Of a DNA stretch of 64,000 bases, positions 54,356-62,583 are shown piece by piece. The notes under the pieces are model-generated. The model was not told the DNA's origin and searched no databases. It was given only the letters and a program-made list of their open reading frames with translations. Origin of the DNA: Thiobacillus denitrificans (GTDB taxonomy: Bacteria > Pseudomonadota > Gammaproteobacteria > Burkholderiales > Thiobacillaceae); assembly GCA_020723405.1 (NCBI GenBank), contig DYIY01000006.1, forward strand, positions 173,531-237,530, in the 5' to 3' direction. A program made the position numbers and the translations under genes. How positions within the stretch are numbered: position 1 is the stretch's first letter; each line of letters starts with the position of its first letter.

Positions 54356-54766
54356 TCATTCCTGGGCTTCCATGGCGCGGAAGCGTGCCACCCCCTCGGA
54401 GGGCGGAAAGTCCTCTAGGCAATACAGGGGTCGCACCTCGATCTCGCAAGGCAGGCCCCGGCCGCGAGGGTTCGGGTAGCGTCGGCTCCATTCCAGCGCC
54501 TCCTCCCGGGAGCGGGCCTGGATCAGGGTATAGCCGGAAATCAGATCCCCGGATTCGGTGAAGGGCCCTTCGATGACCTGGCGCCGGTCCCCGTCAATCC
54601 GCACCCGCCAACCCTGGGCCGAGGGCTTGAGCCCGGCGGCATCCAGCAGCGCCCCCGCTTTGGCCAGTTCCTCGTGGAAAACCGCCATGTCGGTCATGAG
54701 GGCGGGATCGGGCAACTCGCCCGCCTCCGACGCCGTCGTCGCCTTGATGATGATGAGAAATCGCAT
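54356..54766 (-). CDS. YciI/DGPF-domain protein (second)
   Basis: 136 residues from ATG 54766, preceded by AGGAGCAC. RFLIIIKATTASEAGELPDP, FHEELAKAGALLDAAGLKPS, the DGPF-like VIEGPFTESGDLISGYTLIQ and ALEWSRRYPNPRGRGLPCEI are typical of this family. It has its own ECF42-type promoter 47 bases upstream. It is the outermost gene of the cluster. The open frame continues upstream but is unsupported. Confidence 0.9.
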   Translation of the reverse strand: MRFLIIIKATTASEAGELPDPALMTDMAVFHEELAKAGALLDAAGLKPSAQGWRVRIDGDRRQVIEGPFTESGDLISGYTLIQARSREEALEWSRRYPNPRGRGLPCEIEVRPLYCLEDFPPSEGVARFRAMEAQE

Positions 54767-54813
54767 GGTGTGCTCCTGATCCGGCCCCGCGAGCTGCGGG
54801 GGGTCAGGGGTAC

Positions 54814-54840
54814 GACGTGCGATGTTGGGGCGGTTCGACA
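54814..54840 (-). promoter_or_regulatory. ECF42-type promoter of the outer YciI gene
   Basis: On the minus strand, TGTCGA (54840-54835), a 17-base spacer and CGTC (54817-54814, extended CGTCGTAC). It is identical in both boxes and spacing to the site at 54305-54331. Confidence 0.8.
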
Positions 54841-55042
54841 GCGCCGGGAACCGGCCTTGATGTTTGAGGGTGTGGAGGTCCGCCCGAAGCGATCGGCAAC
54901 CTGCCGACCTAGGCGGACGCTGAACAGTGCGGGGTGGTGTCCGGGCCAGCCACTCGGCACTGCACGGGAGCCAGGTCAAGCAACCCAGGCGACAGCCCGG
55001 AACGGGCTGCTGTCGCTCAGCCCGGCAAGAACTCGCGAAGGG

Positions 55043-55342
55043 TCAGACGCAACCCGTCGGCTGGGGCAGACCACCATACTTGGTGATCATCTTCATGGGG
55101 CCCCGGGGAAAGAGGTCGTACAGCTTCTGGGCCTTGCGGTCCATGCCGTGCATCTTGGCGAAATCACGGATGGGCGGCACGGTCTGGGTTTCACTGAACA
55201 CCTCTCGCGCCGACCGGATGTACTTCACATGCTCATCCGTGAGTTCGAAGTTGTCGTCCAGGCGAGCCAGTTCGTACATGATTTCCTCCGTCCAGATGGA
55301 GGGGTCTACCAGATAACCGTTGCCGGTAAGTTCGAGTTCCAT
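55043..55342 (-). CDS. TusE/DsrC family sulfur-relay protein
   Basis: 99 residues from ATG 55342, preceded by AGGA. LTGNGYLVDPSIWTEEIMYE, ELTDEHVKYIRSAREVF, LYDLFPRGPMKMITKYGGLP and the terminal TGCV. Only the penultimate Cys is present; the second Cys, ten residues upstream in true DsrC, is absent, which fits TusE-type persulfide carriers or regulatory DsrC paralogues. No dsr or tus genes are near. The upstream extension of the frame has no family support. Confidence 0.9.
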   Translation of the reverse strand: MELELTGNGYLVDPSIWTEEIMYELARLDDNFELTDEHVKYIRSAREVFSETQTVPPIRDFAKMHGMDRKAQKLYDLFPRGPMKMITKYGGLPQPTGCV

Positions 55343-55704
55343 GGGGAATCCTGTTGCGTTGGGAATGGTCCGGAGTATAGCTGGACTGCCTGGCAAATCA
55401 GGGCTAGACCCTAGGGGGAGTAGGTGTTCTGAGGCTGCGTTGACGGGGGCTGGGGACCCGTAGCATCAATCCCAGGGTGCCTTGTCCTTACGCCGTGGAC
55501 AACTGGATTGCCGCTTTCGTCCAGATGATTGGCAGGCTCCCACGGGTTCCTGGCAGTCATACCGTTGCGGTGACTTTGCCGAGTCACTATGAACGGCAGT
55601 TGCTCGGCCGAAGCTGCCGTCGGCGTCCACTCTAGCAATGTCGGCCATGTAGCTGATTGCAGACTGAGGCGGCATAGGCACTTGGAATCCATAAGCGCCC
55701 GCAT
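55343..55704. other. Gap without a recognised gene, before the STAND-nuclease gene
   Basis: About 360 bases separate the TusE-like gene from the promoter of the STAND-nuclease gene. Base composition shifts here from the GC-rich core to a lower GC content. I see no convincing gene, tRNA or integrase remnant, and no obvious direct repeat matching the far end of the island. Confidence 0.6.
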
Positions 55705-55733
55705 TTGACTCGGCATTATTGTACTCATATCAT
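55705..55733 (+). promoter_or_regulatory. Sigma-70 promoter of the STAND-nuclease gene
   Basis: TTGACT (55705-55710), 17 bases, then TATCAT (55728-55733), near-consensus. The -10 box lies inside the left arm of the palindrome at 55721-55768, so a protein bound there would block the promoter. Confidence 0.8.
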
Positions 55734-55768
55734 GTGTGCAACTTATTTTGCACACATGATATGAGTAC
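55721..55768. promoter_or_regulatory. Perfect 21-bp inverted repeat, probable autoregulatory operator
   Basis: Arms 55721-55741 and 55748-55768 are exact reverse complements around the 6-base centre CTTATT. The palindrome covers the -10 box, the expected transcription start and the start codon at 55761. The protein it precedes carries an XRE-type HTH at its N-terminus, making self-repression the simplest reading. Confidence 0.85.
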
Positions 55769-58700
55769 GACTAACGATGGTGGTGCAACCGACTTTGGCC
55801 ATCGCCTCCAACAATTCCGAATCCAAGCGGGAATTGAGACGCAAAGGGAATTGGCCATTGCGATGGGCGTCCGGCAGCAGACAGTGAGCCGATGGGAGGC
55901 CGGCACATCTCGCCCCAGGGCGAAGGACATGCTTCGGCTCGCGCACGTGCTATCCGTAAGCCCCGAGGATCTAGAGAACGTGAGCGAGCGTGGGCTGGAT
56001 CCGCAAACAACGACGGTCAGTTTCGACCAACCGTTTCCAATCGACTCCCTGAGCGCGGAAGGTTTCGAACGGTTTTGCGACTTCTTCATCTCCGCGCTCC
56101 ACCCGACCGCCGACGTGCACCGGTTCGGAGGGACCGGCCACAAGCAGGACGGCCTGGATATCGAGGCCGTTCTGCCAGACGGGACGATTCGCACCTATCA
56201 ATGCAAGAGGCATAAGCAGTTCGGTCCCGCAAAGGTCGAAACGGCCGTCAAAGCACATGTCCGCCGCTCCGACAAGAAAGTCCTGCTGCTCACGAGAATC
56301 GCCAGCCCGCAGGCAAGAGAGGCGATGGCCGCCCATCCCGATTGGGAATTGTGGGACAAAGAAGACGTCGCCAAGCGGATCCGCCAACTTGCGAAGTCGG
56401 AGCAAATTCGCCTAGTGGACATCTTTTTCCCCGGACAGCGACTCGCGTTGCTCGGCGAAATCGAGGCCGGACCGTGGATGTCCGTCGAGGACTTCTACTC
56501 GGCATTTCTGCGCAAGGAGAGCGCCTTCAACCACCTGTGGCAACTGGTGGGACGGAGCGAAGAACTCGCAAACCTGTCAGACAGCATCCGCGACAAGGGC
56601 AGGCTGGTCACCCTGCTGACAGGCTCCGGCGGGTCCGGAAAGTCCCGTTTGCTTTACCAAGCCCTAGCCGATTACCAAAACGCGAAGTCCGGGACGCTGG
56701 TCAAAGTTATTTCGACGACGGAGGAACTCTCCTCGAAGCATCTCGATAATCTCGGGCAAGGCGAAAAGCTATTGGTCGTCGACGACGCGCACGACCGGGA
56801 CGACCTCCCCATGCTTTTCGCTTACGTCGCCAATCCCAAGAATTCCGCGCGCGCGCTCCTTTCCCTCCGGACGTACGGCCTCGAGCGGATCAGGTTGCAG
56901 GCGGCCGCCGTCCTTCTCCAACCTCCCTACACTTCCCAAATCGGCCTCAAACCGCTGTCCCAGAAACAGTCGGTCGAACTCGCGGCCCAGGTCTTGAAGG
57001 AGTACGGCGGCGCCGAATCGGCGGCAGAAGCGGTCAGCCGCTACACCCTCGACTGCCCGTTGGCCACAGTCGTCGCGGCCCAGATCGTAGCGAAGGAGAA
57101 GTTGCATCCGGAGCTCCTGAGCACCGAAGGCGCGTTCCGAACGACCCTTCTGGACCGCTTCCAGCAGGTAATCGCGGGAGACCTAGCCCAAGGCAAGGAC
57201 AGGGAAGCCCTCCTCGCCATCCTGAGAATCCTGGCATTGGTCCAGCCATTCAGCCCGGACGACGCCGGACTCTTGAAACTGATGGAGGATACCGAGGGCA
57301 TTTCCGTCGCGGACAGCAACCGCCTCCTCAAGACCCTGGTAACGGGGGGCGTGGTGTTCAAGCGGGGCCTGACGTACAGGCTCGCTCCGGACGTCCTCGC
57401 CGACTACATCATCGAGCAGAACTGCGTGACCGAGAACGGCGCGTCGTCCGGCTACGCGGAAAAAGTCTTCGCCGCGTCGCCGCAATCCCTCGTCGAGCAC
57501 GTCCTGCTGAACCTCGGGAAGTTGGATTGGCGGCTGTCAAGCGGGAACACCGCCAGCAGCCGATTGCTCGATGGGCTGTGGCAGCAATTGCGGCCCACGG
57601 GGGAATATGGCGACAAGCATTTCAAGGCAATGACGTCCGTCGCGTACTACCAGCCCGCGAGGGCGCTTCAGTTCGCCGAACAAAGCATCGCCGAAGGCAG
57701 GACTCCCAAGGACCTGCCGGAACTCGTTAAGTACGCCGCCTACAATTTCGAGCACTTGCAACGAGCCTGCGGTTGCCTGTGGGAATTGGGCAAATCGGAC
57801 GAAAGGCAGTTGCACCAACACCCCGGCCACGCCATCCGCATACTGAAGGAACTCTGCGCGGTGGAGCCCAATAAGCCGGTCGAGTACAACGCCGAGGTCG
57901 TCGGATTTGGACTGTCGCTCTTGGATTACCCCGACTCGTGGAACGGTGCGTACACGCCATATGACTTCCTGAGCGGAATCCTCCAAACCGAAGGCCACAC
58001 CACGTCTTCGAATGGCCGTGCGTTTTCGTTCAGCCCGTACTTCGTGAGGCAGGAAGCCGTTGCTTCGCTGCGAAAAGATGTGATTTCCGCTGCAATCGCC
58101 CGACTCGATTCCGAGCGGTTGGACGTCGCGATCCTGTCCGCGAGGGCGCTTTCCGATGCGCTCAGGTATCCGATGGGTCTATTCGGGGCTGCCGTTCCGG
58201 AAACGGACCGCGAGCGTTGGACCGACGAATTCGTTGGCACTTTGGAATCAATTAAGGGCAAGGTGCTGTCGTCGATACTGGATCCGTTCGTCTGGCTCGA
58301 ACTGCTTTCTTCGATCTCTTGGCACGCGAAATTCGCCAGCGGCAGGACAAGCTACGTAGCAAACGAGATATTCGCCCTTACTCCGGACAGCCTCGAATTC
58401 CGGACGATACGCGCGTTCGTCGACGGGTATGGGCACCTGGTCGAAGATTCGGATTTCGAAACCAGGCAAAAGGAATGGCAGGCAACCATCCGGCACACCG
58501 CAGCAGAGATAGCCGACACCTTCCAGAACCCGGAGGCGATTGTGCACTTCGTAGCGTTGACGCTGGCGAGGGTCGAGGAAACAAAACTGAATAGGAATGC
58601 TTCGCCCCACGTCCTGCTCTACGAACTGCTCGCCGGCACAAACTCCTTGTCGCAATACGTCGTGGAGTACGCGCTTGGAAAGCCGAAATCCGCCATCGCC

Positions 58701-59801
58701 CGATACGTCCCCATGGCATTGCCGAGGATCTATTCGGAAGACGTCGCAAGTGGAAGGGTGTTTACGTCCAGAATCTTGGCTTCCGGGAATCCGGAACTGA
58801 GAGCATCGCTGTGCCGCTGTCTCGGCCAAGTCCTTGGGAACTCATCCTTGGGCGAATACGAATTCGACACCCTGAAGGGATTTCTCTCTTCAGACGACGA
58901 ACACGAAGTTGCGACTGCGGCGGGCGAGTTACGCCATGTCGGGGCGCTGGACGCCGCGAAAGCGTTGGAGCTCATAGGAGCCACGAATTTCTGTGGTTCC
59001 GAGCATGTTGCCGACGAGGTCCTCTCCCTCTTTGAATCCCCTGGGCCGATTCCGCCCGACCTGCTCGATTCCCGCTCGGTAAGCGTCCTGCTGGACAAAC
59101 TTTTCCCCATACCGGTTCTGGAAAAGTATTGGATCCAGAAATTTCTCGCGTCCACTTCGGTGAGGTACCCGGTGGAAACGCTCGATTTCTTCAAGAAGCG
59201 CGTCGCGCACGCGGCTTCGACGGAGGATTACGCGTTCCGTCCCTGCAACTTCGGCCCGTACGTGCACGAGCCTTTGCGGTTCGCCGAGTCGGCGGCGTTC
59301 GAAGACTTATGCAAGGACGTCTGGTCTTGGATGAGAGGTGGCGAAGGCGGCGACCACAAGTTCCAATACTTCGCCTCGCACCTTTTCGGCGCTGTATTTT
59401 CCGCAACGGACGACAGGACGCTGTCTTTCATGCGGAATAAGTGCTCCGGCGACAGCCTCGATATCTCACTCATTGGGGAAATCCTCCGCGAGGCCGACCA
59501 CGCATTTTCTTTGGACAATCCGACCTTCGTCGTCGGCTATCTCACGGCGGCCAAGTCGCACGGCAGTAAGTGTCTCGAATCCGCCACCAGCGCACTGTAT
59601 TCCGCGGCTGTGAGCGGAGGAAAACAGGGGACGCCGGGCGAACCGTTTCCCCGTGACGTGGAGGCCTTGGAAAAAGCGAAGTCCATTCTCGATTCGCTCC
59701 CTCGTTTCTCCCCTGCTTATAGGCTCTACGACCTCATCAAGCAGGACGCGGAGAAGAACATCGCCGAATCGCTAAAGGAGCGGGAGTTGTTCGAGGAGTA
59801 A
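55761..59801 (+). CDS. XRE-HTH / Mrr-like nuclease / STAND NTPase fusion (Avs-like defence candidate)
   Basis: 1346 residues from ATG 55761; a start 42 bases earlier would read through the palindrome. Residues ~12-70 are an XRE HTH (ELAIAMGVRQQTVSRWEAGT). Residues ~90-220 resemble an Mrr-type PD-(D/E)xK endonuclease: GTGHKQDGLDIEA with D133, then YQCKR with Q147 and K149. A STAND/nSTAND3-type NTPase follows, with Walker A GSGGSGKS at 288-295 and Walker B LLVVDDAHD at 341-345. The remaining ~900 residues are helical, with HEAT/TPR-like spacing but no named motif. Effector nuclease, STAND switch and helical sensor is the layout of Avs-type antiphage proteins. Codon choice is less GC-biased than in neighbours, suggesting transfer. 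No ribosome-binding site is visible; the mRNA leader would be very short. Confidence 0.85.
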   Translation: MSTTNDGGATDFGHRLQQFRIQAGIETQRELAIAMGVRQQTVSRWEAGTSRPRAKDMLRLAHVLSVSPEDLENVSERGLDPQTTTVSFDQPFPIDSLSAEGFERFCDFFISALHPTADVHRFGGTGHKQDGLDIEAVLPDGTIRTYQCKRHKQFGPAKVETAVKAHVRRSDKKVLLLTRIASPQAREAMAAHPDWELWDKEDVAKRIRQLAKSEQIRLVDIFFPGQRLALLGEIEAGPWMSVEDFYSAFLRKESAFNHLWQLVGRSEELANLSDSIRDKGRLVTLLTGSGGSGKSRLLYQALADYQNAKSGTLVKVISTTEELSSKHLDNLGQGEKLLVVDDAHDRDDLPMLFAYVANPKNSARALLSLRTYGLERIRLQAAAVLLQPPYTSQIGLKPLSQKQSVELAAQVLKEYGGAESAAEAVSRYTLDCPLATVVAAQIVAKEKLHPELLSTEGAFRTTLLDRFQQVIAGDLAQGKDREALLAILRILALVQPFSPDDAGLLKLMEDTEGISVADSNRLLKTLVTGGVVFKRGLTYRLAPDVLADYIIEQNCVTENGASSGYAEKVFAASPQSLVEHVLLNLGKLDWRLSSGNTASSRLLDGLWQQLRPTGEYGDKHFKAMTSVAYYQPARALQFAEQSIAEGRTPKDLPELVKYAAYNFEHLQRACGCLWELGKSDERQLHQHPGHAIRILKELCAVEPNKPVEYNAEVVGFGLSLLDYPDSWNGAYTPYDFLSGILQTEGHTTSSNGRAFSFSPYFVRQEAVASLRKDVISAAIARLDSERLDVAILSARALSDALRYPMGLFGAAVPETDRERWTDEFVGTLESIKGKVLSSILDPFVWLELLSSISWHAKFASGRTSYVANEIFALTPDSLEFRTIRAFVDGYGHLVEDSDFETRQKEWQATIRHTAAEIADTFQNPEAIVHFVALTLARVEETKLNRNASPHVLLYELLAGTNSLSQYVVEYALGKPKSAIARYVPMALPRIYSEDVASGRVFTSRILASGNPELRASLCRCLGQVLGNSSLGEYEFDTLKGFLSSDDEHEVATAAGELRHVGALDAAKALELIGATNFCGSEHVADEVLSLFESPGPIPPDLLDSRSVSVLLDKLFPIPVLEKYWIQKFLASTSVRYPVETLDFFKKRVAHAASTEDYAFRPCNFGPYVHEPLRFAESAAFEDLCKDVWSWMRGGEGGDHKFQYFASHLFGAVFSATDDRTLSFMRNKCSGDSLDISLIGEILREADHAFSLDNPTFVVGYLTAAKSHGSKCLESATSALYSAAVSGGKQGTPGEPFPRDVEALEKAKSILDSLPRFSPAYRLYDLIKQDAEKNIAESLKERELFEE

Positions 59802-60080
59802 TAACCGGTATCGAATGAGGCCATGCTTAGGTGAGCTGTGGCTGGTTTCGATCACATAGCAGTCACATCAACCGAGCATCTCACTGGCAGCAATGGCCGA
59901 ACTCCGGCCACACAACTCACTGCCCACTCCTGGCCGAAAGCACACATATGCAATCTGTCCAAAATTCGCCGGTGTGCTTCCTACCCTTTACGAGTTTGCG
60001 CGGTTGAACCGCCTGCATTCCCATACGTTTTACTAGCGAAATCCTTGCTCAGGCAGTGGTCGTCAACTTGCTCGGGCGTA

Positions 60081-60428
60081 TCAGGCTTTCGGCGGGAATG
60101 CCGATTTCTCGTGCAGACGCCAGATCATGTTGTGGGTCAGGGGACGCTTGCGGGCGAGAATTTCGTAGACCCGGTTCAAGCGGCCAATGGCCGGCACCAG
60201 GTCTTTCGGGGTCAGCCCGGCTTGCTCCATGCGGAATTTGATGGCCTCCACCGGATCGGTCAAGTCGATGGGGAAGCGCTTGGCCTCATACGCCTCTACC
60301 AGGGTCAACAATACTTCGACGCGATCCCCATCAGGCGTGTCGGGGTCGGGTTCGTTGTCGAAATACGCTGAGACCTCACGCAAGGCGTCCTTGTAGTCGG
60401 CTTCGGTGTGAATCGGACGAATGTCCAT
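60081..60428 (-). CDS. higA: HigA-type antitoxin
   Basis: 115 residues from ATG 60428. MDIRPIHTEADYKDALREVS, then LLTLVEAYEAKRFPIDLTDP, and an XRE-like HTH (FRMEQAGLTPKDLVPAIGRL, NRVYEILARKRPLTHNMIWR). This is the HigA form with an N-terminal EAD-type extension, encoded after the toxin. One base separates it from the higB stop. It appears intact. The frame upstream of 60428 belongs to higB's end. Confidence 0.92.
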   Translation of the reverse strand: MDIRPIHTEADYKDALREVSAYFDNEPDPDTPDGDRVEVLLTLVEAYEAKRFPIDLTDPVEAIKFRMEQAGLTPKDLVPAIGRLNRVYEILARKRPLTHNMIWRLHEKSAFPPKA

Positions 60429-60429
60429 G

Positions 60430-60735
60430 TCAGTGCACCATCTCAACGGTTTCGGCATCAATCGCATCGTATTCGTCGTGCGTACCCACAAATTTCACGT
60501 AGACGGCCTGGTAGCGGTATGCCACTGAGACCACCAGGCGGTAGTCATTGCCCTTGACGTTGAAGACAACACAGCGGTTTTTCAGAACGCTGGCGCTACG
60601 GTACTGATCCTTGATATCCGCTGGCTGGTGCCATGTCGCCTTCATCACCTCATCCACCCATGATTTCTAAGGCTGCTCGGCGTCCGGATGGTCTTCCCAG
60701 ACGGCCCGTTGGTGGCTGACGGCAATGATTCGCAT
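60430..60735 (-). pseudogene. higB: HigB-type mRNA interferase toxin with an in-frame amber codon
   Basis: From ATG 60735 the frame reads MRIIAVSHQRAVWEDHPDAEQP, then TAG (60669-60667), then KSWVDEVMKATWHQPADIK and on through GNDYRLVVSVAYRYQAVYVK to a stop at 60430. Relatives have Leu at the TAG site (EQPL-x-x-W), so one base change (TTG to TAG) explains it. The remainder, 75 residues from a GTG at 60657, could be translated by reinitiation but lacks the first ~25 family residues. The toxin is probably inactive while HigA persists. Confidence 0.85.
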
Positions 60736-60835
60736 GAGATTAAGTGTGGTCCCAGAATGGGACCTTTCCAAGGTCGCGGCTGCATTATTTGCGTCCGAAT
60801 TCCTTACAACTCCGGCCTGATGTTGCCTTCCCTAT

Positions 60836-61576
60836 TCACATCTGCCGAAACAGATGCCCATACGCCCGGCTCACCGCCAGCACCTCTCCCCGGTCCTTCA
60901 AACTCACCTGCAACCGCCCTGCCAGATCCCGCCTGGCCGCCTTGATCTGCGCCACGTTCACCACCGTGCCCCGGTGCACCTGCCAGAAGGCGTCCGGGTC
61001 CAGTTGGGGAATCAGGTCCTTCAGGGGCGTGCGCAGCAGGTATTCCCGGTCCCGGGTCAGGACGCTGGTGTACTTGTCGGCGGACTGGAAGTAGCAGACG
61101 TCTTCCACCGCCACCAGGTGCACCGTGTCGCCCACCTGGATGCGCAGCCAGCGCAGGGGGTCGGCCTTGGGGGCGGGGGCCAGGAGGGCGCTCAGGCGGG
61201 CGAGGAGGTCCGTATCGGCCACGGTTGGGGGCTGGCGCAGGCGGTCCAGGCATTTCTTCAGGCGGGCATCGGAGACGGGTTTCAGCAGGTAGTCTGCGGC
61301 GGCTTGTTCGAAGGCGGCCACGGCGTGTTCGTCGTGGGCGGTGACGAAGACCACCCGGCAGCCCGGGGGGGCGGCGGCGGCGGCTTCCAGGCCGGAGAGG
61401 CCCGGCATGCGGATGTCCAGAAAGGCGATGTCCGGGGCCAGGTCAGCCAGGGCGGCTCGGGCGGCCAGGCCGTCCTGGACCAGGGCGGCGATGGCGAGCT
61501 CGGGCCACAGGCGGTGCAGGCGCCGGGCCAGGTCGTCGGCGAGCAGGGGTTCGTCTTCGGCGATCAGGGCGCGCAT
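60836..61576 (-). CDS. LytTR-type response regulator
   Basis: 246 residues from ATG 61576. Receiver domain (ALIAEDEPLLADDLARRL; Asp in IAFLDIRMPGLSGLE; Lys in YLLKPVSD) and a LytTR DNA-binding domain (YFQSADKYTSVLTRDREYLL, RTPLKDLIPQLDPDAFWQVH, RGTVVNVAQI). It is like AlgR and LytR. It overlaps its kinase by 13 bases. Confidence 0.93.
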   Translation of the reverse strand: MRALIAEDEPLLADDLARRLHRLWPELAIAALVQDGLAARAALADLAPDIAFLDIRMPGLSGLEAAAAAPPGCRVVFVTAHDEHAVAAFEQAAADYLLKPVSDARLKKCLDRLRQPPTVADTDLLARLSALLAPAPKADPLRWLRIQVGDTVHLVAVEDVCYFQSADKYTSVLTRDREYLLRTPLKDLIPQLDPDAFWQVHRGTVVNVAQIKAARRDLAGRLQVSLKDRGEVLAVSRAYGHLFRQM

Positions 61577-62583
61577 GGCAGTTCCAGTTGCACCCGCACG
61601 CCGCCGCCGGCCTGACTGGAAATGCTCAGCCGGCCGGTGTCGCCGTAGAGGGCGGCGAGGCGGGCGCGGACGTTGTCCAGGCCGGTGCCGGCACCGGCTT
61701 TGGCCGGGTCCAGGCCGACGCCGTCGTCGCCGATTTCGATGTGCAGGCGGCCCTGTTCCGCCCGGGCGTCCAGCCACAGGTGGCCGCCCCCCAGCTTGGG
61801 TTCGATGCCGTGCTTCACGGCGTTTTCCAGCAGGGGTTGCAGGAGCATGGGCGGGATGCTGGCCCGGCGCGCTTCCGGGGTGGCCTCGATGCGCCAGGCC
61901 AGGCGTGGGCCGAAGCGGATGGCGAGGATTTCCAACCAGTTCTCCAGCAGTTGCAGTTCGCCGTCCAGGGTGGCCTGTTCCTGGCGGGAGCGGGCCAGGG
62001 CCACGCGCAGCCAGTCGATGAGCCGGTCCAGCAGTTGCCCGGCCCGGGCCGGGTCGGCCTGGATCAGGCTGGCGAGATTGGCCAGGGTGTTGAACAGGAA
62101 GTGGGGTTCGATCTGGGCCTGCAGCAGCTTCAGGTGGGCCTCGGCTTCCCGGCGGGCCCGCTCCGCTTCGTCCAGGCGGCGCTGGCGGACTTCAGTATCC
62201 AGGGCGTGGATGCGTTCGCCCAGCAGGAAGACGATGCTGCCCAGAATGCCGAACATGAGCCCGATGGCCAGCGTCTGGGCCACCTTGTCCGGGGGCGGAG
62301 TCTGGCCGTGGATCAGGCTGGCGAGCCAGAGGCCCAGCAGGACACTGGTGGGCAGTCCCAGGCCCAGGGCTGCCCAACGCCGCCAGCTGGGAGTCATGCC
62401 CAGGATGATGGGGGCGTTTACCAGGGAGATGCACCAGCCGATGCACTGGGCATAGAGCAGGTTCAGCCAGAAGCCATGGCCGAAGCCGATGATGGTCAGC
62501 AGGCCGCCGATGGCCGTGTTGAACAGCACCAGCAGAAGAATGGCAAGGGGCAGGGAGGCCATGGCCGGATTCTCGGAGGCCAT
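61564..62583 (-). CDS. LytS/YehU-type sensor histidine kinase
   Basis: 339 residues. About four membrane helices (residues ~10-135) precede a His_kinase domain with phospho-His in LQAQIEPHFLFNTLANLASL, and a HATPase domain (PPMLLQPLLENAVKHGIEP, IGDDGVGLDP, GTGLDNVRARLAALYGD). It pairs with the LytTR regulator. The signal is unknown; its stop overlaps the regulator's start. Confidence 0.93.
   Translation of the reverse strand: MASENPAMASLPLAILLLVLFNTAIGGLLTIIGFGHGFWLNLLYAQCIGWCISLVNAPIILGMTPSWRRWAALGLGLPTSVLLGLWLASLIHGQTPPPDKVAQTLAIGLMFGILGSIVFLLGERIHALDTEVRQRRLDEAERARREAEAHLKLLQAQIEPHFLFNTLANLASLIQADPARAGQLLDRLIDWLRVALARSRQEQATLDGELQLLENWLEILAIRFGPRLAWRIEATPEARRASIPPMLLQPLLENAVKHGIEPKLGGGHLWLDARAEQGRLHIEIGDDGVGLDPAKAGAGTGLDNVRARLAALYGDTGRLSISSQAGGGVRVQLELPCAP

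Noticed and set aside
55411..55755. A 114-codon minus-strand frame across the promoter of the STAND-nuclease gene
   Set aside because: No family features, no ribosome-binding site, and it overlaps the promoter and palindrome.
59838..60371. A 177-codon plus-strand frame after the STAND-nuclease gene
   Set aside because: Its second half is antisense to higA and its first half has no recognisable pattern or ribosome-binding site. The ~280 bases between the STAND gene and higA hold nothing I can name.
55343..60835. Search for an integrase, attachment site or flanking direct repeats around the low-GC island
   Set aside because: None visible. Transfer is inferred only from composition and gene content.
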